From NCBI GenBank assembly GCA_900491605.1, contig UESW01005085.1, positions 1 to 64,000 of the forward strand: 64,000 nt of DNA, written 5' to 3'. Below the pieces are notes generated by a model. The model did no database searches. It was given only the letters and a program-made list of their open reading frames with translations, and was not told the origin of the DNA. Each line of letters starts with the position of its first letter. Position 1 is the first letter of the stretch. This stretch comes from Calamus simplicifolius. Lineage: Eukaryota > Streptophyta > Magnoliopsida > Arecales > Arecaceae. The translations under genes were made by a program, and so were the position numbers. Positions 59,087-64,000 of the stretch are shown here, in pieces.

Positions 59087-59177
59087 CCGACCGCTCGAGG
59101 CGGTCGGAGAAGGATGCTGGAGGGCCGTCGGGCGGCCCTCCCTTCTTTTGGAACCAAGCCGCTCCGCGGCTTGGTTC
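59087..59177. other. Three consecutive strong hairpins in GC-rich LTR sequence
   Basis: CCGACCGC/GCGGTCGG (59087-59107, 5-nt loop), GGAGGGCCG/CGGCCCTCC (59119-59141, 5-nt loop) and GAACCAAGCCGC/GCGGCTTGGTTC (59151-59177, 3-nt loop) are perfect stems following one another within 91 bp. Confidence 0.85.
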
Positions 59178-61016
59178 GGGCCCGACGGATTGCCCGTTGG
59201 CTCGCCGGGCCCGGGCTGCAATGGGCGACCTCCACTGGCACCGGGGCAGCGTCCGGTGGAGGTCCGGCCAGCCATGGTGGTCGACCGTGCCACCGGCATG
59301 GGTAACAGCCACGGAAAGAACGGGATAGAAAGAGAGAGATTGAGGGAGAAAGAGAGGAGAGGGAGCATGGTCGCAGTGGCAGCCGGCTTCGGGCCGGCCA
59401 TCGATGGCCGGGCCCCCCTGGGGAGTGGCCGGCGGCGGCCCTGGCCGCCGGCACAAATCTTTCCTATTTCAGATGAAACAGGGGAGACGGGGGAGAAAGG
59501 GGAGCGGGCCCTGTTGGGCCGTTCTCCTTTTGGGCCCTGCTGGGCCACTACGAAAAATTTTGGGCCACGATTTGGACCCGTATTGGGCCAAAAATAAAAA
59601 AATAAAAAAATGCCCCGGATCAGTGTTGATCCTAGTTCTATTTTTATTTTTCCATTTGGGCTTATATATTAGGAGATATTCAAGCCCCAAGTTGGCCCTG
59701 GGATTAAACTGGGTAGAGTTAAAAGCTATTTTGATATGCTAATTTTGGGGACTAAAAATTAGAAAATTGATGCTGTAGGTACCCAGGTGCTTAAATAGCT
59801 GAATTACATTTTTGGATTAGCGCCAAGATGTAAGTAAGTTATTTATCATAATTTTTATAAATTATGCGCCAGGAGGTAAGTAAGTCATTTATCATAATTT
59901 TTATAAATTATTAAAATATAAAAATTATGTATTTAAATGCTATATTGATATATATTGCATTATTTAAAAAAATAAGAAAATGGAATGGTATTATTATTTG
60001 CAAATGAGCATTTACTATGATTAGTTTATTATTTATTATATTTTACAAATAATTAGGTATCTATGTGGACAACTGATCAATTGGCATGACTTTGAACTTG
60101 TTAAAAGTTTTATAAATATACATGTGTATTTAACATGTTTAATTCACTGTAATTATGAAAAGTATATGGATTGCATTTTTGCAATGATACATACTATTTG
60201 GCAAATGTGACATGAAAATGATACTTTATGTATATGATAATATATCCCATCATGGTCCGCTATGATATGATATGATGTGATATGTTGCATGACTCACTTG
60301 GCACTGGGACCCATCTCCATAGGGGGTATATGGAGAACACACTTTTAGGGTGTGTTGTAGTATGATATGATATGATGTGAGTTCATGACGCTAGTTCTAG
60401 GACCCTGACTCCTAGGGAATATTTATGGAGGATACACCCGAGAGGGTGTTCTATGTACATAGTGTGTGGTCATGGGACATTGGTATAAAAATGCATTTTT
60501 ACATGCTATTTACAATGAAACAATGGTTTTATTCTGAAATTGCATATTCTTGAAATGCTATATATAGCAATTGCTTCCAAAATTATTTTGAGCATATGAT
60601 GCATGTTTTGATAACATGGTAAAATGCATTTGAAACATAAAGCTTGGCAGATGTTTATTATGGAAAATTTGAGTAATTACATTATATTATAGTTGGCTTA
60701 CTTATTGAGTGTGAGCTCATTTAAATCTCACAATGTTTTTCAGAGCCACAGAACTGAAGATGGGAATATGGGGTAGTTGGAGCAGCTATCAGAGTAACTA
60801 GATCTAATACTTTGTTGTAGTCCCATTGAATTATGTATTTTGGGCATGTAGCCTAAAACCTATGATTATGGTTTATATTAAGAACAAATTGAATTTGGAT
60901 GATATATAGTTATTACCCCTTCTTATATTAAATGTTATATTTCGGGACGCCTTGCATGCCAGGCATGCGTTGCCACCCCTAGATCCAATATAGGGTCTGG
61001 GGCGTGACAGCTTTTG

Positions 61017-61029
61017 TGGTATCAGAGCC
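61017..61029 (+). other. Primer-binding site, tRNA-iMet type
   Basis: TGGTATCAGAGCC is complementary to the 3' end of plant initiator methionine tRNA and lies seven bases after the LTR end at 61009, the usual arrangement in plant LTR retrotransposons. Confidence 0.92.
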
Positions 61030-61195
61030 TAGGTTTGACCTTAGGGACAAACACAAGATGACACTAGGCAAAACATTAGGATAACATTGGGAGGGTGATA
61101 ACTTTATTAGAAATTTTAAGTAATATATTTGAAAGTCTGAAATTTAGTGGTTTATAAGGATATTGACTGGAACCTAACCCTGGCAGGAGTTAAGA

Positions 61196-64000
61196 ATGCC
61201 ACGTCACACTAGGAGTCTGCGGCCTATTGGGAACTCCCAGGCTGGTGACTTTGGCCAGCAGGAAGGCCAGCAAGCTTCTGAAGGCTCTGGTTCCATTAAT
61301 TTGGCTGATAATGATCAACCACAATTTCAGGCCCAGTTGCTTCAGGCTCTTGCAGGAATGTCGCAGGCCATGCAAGCCATGCAGCAATAGATCCAGTAAA
61401 TCCAGCCTGCTCGACCTGCCTCTCCCGCTCCGCAGCCTGCTCAGTCGGCTCCATCTCAACCCTGGCGAGGAGGGGGCCGAAGCTTTGCTGAGTTCAAGAG
61501 CTTAGCCTCTGCTCCTTTTTGTGGATCTACTAATCCTGCCGATGCTGAAAAATGGATGAGGGAGATGGAGAAAGCATTTGCATCTCATGGTAGCCAAGAG
61601 GAGGAGCGGATTAGATTCGCTACCTACCTCCTTCAGGGGGAGGCATATGATTGGTGGCTACTTGTGGAGCAGCGAATGGACGGACTGGCTATTTCTGGGA
61701 AGAGTTTAACGAAGTCTTGTATGACAAATACTTTCCCAATAGTGTGCAGAGACAAATGCAGTCGGAGTTTGTCAAACTGGAGCAAGGAAATCTCTCTGTG
61801 GCGCAGTATGAAGCCGAGTTTACCCGGTTGGCTCGGTTTGCTCCAGACATAGCAGCCACTGAGAGAGCCAAGATCATCAAATTCATCGAGGGACTGAGGC
61901 CCAGACTGATGCAAGCAGTCAATGCCTTTGAACTCTCCATATTCAGCACTGTGATGAACAAGGCCCTGGTGATTAAAAGGGATATGGGTGTGGTCCATAA
62001 GCAGTGGGAGCAACAGTAGAGGAAGAAGAAGGGGTCTCCTTCTGGCCAGTCTTCAGGGCAGGCCAAGAAGAAAGGTCCTTATCAGGCCCCCTTAGGACCG
62101 AAGAGTATGAAAACACGTTGCCCTCAATGCGAAAACTTCCACCCGGGCAAGTGGTGCCGCGGGACGGTTGGTGCCTGCTTCATATGTGGGTAGGTGGGTC
62201 ACAAGATGGCCACTTATCCCCTTCGGAGGGATCAACAGCCTCCTTCGAATCAGGGTAGGGGCCAGCAGCAGCAGCCTAGGACCCAGGGAAGGATCTTTAC
62301 TCTCACACAGCAGAATGCTGCCGCTTCTAACTCCGTTATGATAGGTACGCCTGTTACTTAAGTACTCGTTTAAGATTGTTTCATTCATATGCAATGGAAT
62401 GCATTGATCATGAATGATAAAAGTATTGTTAAACCTCATGACATCTAAGACAAATTAAACTTTGTGACCAGGTATAATTAAAGTAGGCAACAGTTATGCT
62501 CAATTCTTAGTAGATCCGGGTGCCACACATTCATTTGTATCTAGCACATATCTCGCCAAGGATGAATCTTTGACACCTATTCCTCTAGAGCAGGAGTTGC
62601 ACATTGCTCTCCCAAATGGTGATGTTATGAGGGTAGACTCAGTATGCAGATCTTGCCTGATTAACATGGGGGATAGAAAATTGAAGGCCGATCTAATCGT
62701 CCTCCCACTAAAATCCTTTGATGTTATTCTTGGGATGGACTGGTTGGCCTCCTATCATGCTTCAGTAGACTGTTTCAGGAAGATGGTGATCTTCAAAATT
62801 CCTAATCAACCTGAATTCAGTTTTACTGGAAGTCAGGAGCAATTGGCCTCAGTGTTCGTGTCAGCACTACAGGACGTAAAGTATTTGAAGAATGGTAGCC
62901 AAGGGTTTCTTGCTGTGGTCAAAGACCTTCAGCAAGATGAGGTCAAGTTGGAGGATATTCCAGTGGCTCGGGAATTTCCTAATATATTCCCAAATGATTT
63001 GACCGAATTACCCCCAGATCGGGAGGTTGAGTTCACTATTGATTTGGCCCCTGGCATTGGACCTATATCCAAGGCCCCGTACCGTATGGCCCCAGCTGAG
63101 CTAAAAGAGTTGAAGAGCCAATTGCAGGAGCTCCTTGACCAGGGATTCATCAGACCCAGTGTCTGTCCTTGAGGTGCTCCAATATTATTTGTCAAAAAGA
63201 AGGATGTAAGTCTTCGACTCTGCATTGATTACCGAGAAATCAATAGGGTAACAGTGCGGAACAAGTATCCTTTGCCGAGGATTGATGATCTATTTGATCA
63301 ACTCCAAGGAGCTCGGGTATTCTCGAAGATTGATCTTCGGTCAGGATACCATCAACTCAAGGTCAAGTCTAGGGATGTGCCTAAGACAGCATTCAGGACT
63401 AGGTATGGCCACTACGAGTTCTTGGTGATGTCGTTTGGGTTGACTAATGCCCCGGCAACATTCATGGACTTGATGAATAGAATCTTTAAGCCATACTTGG
63501 ACCAGTTTGTGGTGGTGTTCATTGATGACATCCTGGTATATTCTAAAAGCCAGGAGGAACATGTGGACCACCTGAGGAATGTTCTGCAAACTCTTCGGGA
63601 GAAAAAGCTTTATGCCAAGTTGTAGAAATGTGACTTTTGGTTAAGCCAAGTATCATTCTTGGGCCATATAATTTCTACAGATGGCATATCTGTGGACCCG
63701 AAGAAGATTGAGGTAGTTGTAAACTGGTGTAGGCCTTCCAATGTATCCAAAGTAAGAAGCTTCGTGAGACTGGCTGGATATTATCGAAGATTCGTGGAGG
63801 GCTTCTCTCGCATTGCTCTACCCCTGACTCACTTGACCCAAAAGCAAGCAAAGTTTGACAGGACTGAGGAGTGTGAGAGAAGTTTTCAGGAGCTGAAGTA
63901 ACGTCTAGTATCAGCCCTCGTCCTTACTCTTCCGTCAGGATCTAGAGGATTCACCCTATTCACAGATGCTTCTCGAAAGGGATTGGGATGTGTTCTGATG
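61196..64000 (+). pseudogene. Ty3/gypsy gag-pol (Tekay/Del-like), many stops, truncated by window end
   Basis: Order seen: Gln-rich gag start (from ATG 61196); gag core with FASHGSQEEERIRFATYLL and GEAYDWWLL; a frameshift near 61680; then FWEEFNEVLYDKYF and VAQYEAEFTRLARF; zinc knuckle CFICG-x-VGHKMATY whose last Cys is Tyr; protease FLVDPGATHSF (usual DSG/DTG is DPG) and DVILGMDWL; reverse transcriptase with LRLCIDYREIN, FSKIDLRSGYHQL and VFIDDILVYS; FLGHIIS; and RNase H beginning FTDASRKGLGCVL at the window edge. Stops lie at 61388, 61397, 62017, 62191, 63170, 63623 and 63899. Integrase and any chromodomain lie outside. The element cannot move by itself. Lineage is by similarity of the RT region to Tekay/Del chromoviruses. 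Confidence 0.93.

Larger units (their letters stand above)
56177..61009 (+). mobile_element. LTR sequence of a Tekay/Del-like Ty3/gypsy element (one long or two nested LTRs)
   Basis: The right boundary is firm: GGGGCGTGACA ends at 61009, seven bases before a tRNA-iMet primer-binding site. The left boundary is taken at TGTAACATCC (56177), a typical gypsy LTR start, which would make a 4.8-kb LTR. The block has two parallel halves. 56177-58982 has a purine-rich run near 57050-57140, a 'ggtgagtg'-type stretch, a TTTCAG-rich 3' part and an end GGAGCGCTACA. 58983-61009 has its own purine-rich run near 59325-59370, a similar TTTTTCAGAG part and the true end. Either this is one very long LTR or one LTR inserted into another; TGTA/TACA termini of the first half support nesting, but no target duplication was found. 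No internal ORF is credible; minus- and plus-strand frames at 58990-59600 only reflect high GC. Confidence 0.6.

Noticed and set aside
58989..59597. Several overlapping 150-190-codon frames on both strands
   Set aside because: GC-rich LTR sequence with few A/T-rich stops; no domain and low-complexity Pro/Gly/Arg products.

Overview
This is nuclear DNA of a higher plant. Two intact host genes with many introns and GT-AG splice sites sit in a background of transposable-element debris: Ty3/gypsy remnants, MITEs, SINEs, minisatellites and long A/T-rich introns. The very large introns (IVD spans about 19 kb here), the Tekay/Del-like gypsy element and the GC-rich gypsy-type remnant at the left end fit a large-genome monocot, possibly a palm. 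The taxon is an inference from sequence style, not a measured result.

Layout. 1-5640: minus-strand remains of a GC-rich LTR-type element. It has a frameshifted 'putative gypsy type transposon' ORF (1527-3735) between two minisatellites (98-bp units at 1-1044, 88-bp units at 4290-5070). 5641-14756: decayed intergenic DNA with short MITE-like elements, direct repeats and a fragment of an NRT1/PTR (NPF) transporter gene. 14757-18180: the most unusual structure, a huge imperfect inverted repeat built from CGACACCC motifs, all in one orientation on the left arm and the opposite one on the right. It carries two divergently transcribed copies of a small coiled-coil ORF (83 and 81 codons). Their upstream regions are almost identical, but they share a sharply bounded, mostly amino-acid-changing block of divergence. 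Immediately beside it (18219-19366) is a broken FAR1/MULE-type transposase that runs into an assembly gap (19367-19852).

20287-30547: a taxilin-family coiled-coil gene, 11 coding exons, about 450 aa. 35486-54544: isovaleryl-CoA dehydrogenase (IVD), 15 coding exons, 408 aa, with a complete mitochondrial presequence and intact acyl-CoA dehydrogenase signatures. IVD is the leucine-catabolism enzyme of the mitochondrial matrix and passes electrons to ETF. Its introns hold a long-TIR element with a SINE nested in it (16-bp target duplication), an Au-like SINE, a 595-bp near-perfect tandem duplication and a repeat that also occurs in taxilin intron 1. A decayed copy of the last IVD exon lies just downstream.

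55659-64000: a small TIR element, then LTR-like sequence of a Tekay/Del-type Ty3/gypsy retrotransposon, its tRNA-iMet primer-binding site (61017), and a gag-pol region riddled with stops that runs off the window end in the RNase H region. Most of the stops are explained by single C-to-T or G-to-A transitions.

Taxilin and IVD share strand but have no evident functional link. Exon boundaries were read by eye from splice-site consensus and reading phase, and should be good to the base in most cases. Repeat and MITE boundaries are approximate unless a target-site duplication is given.
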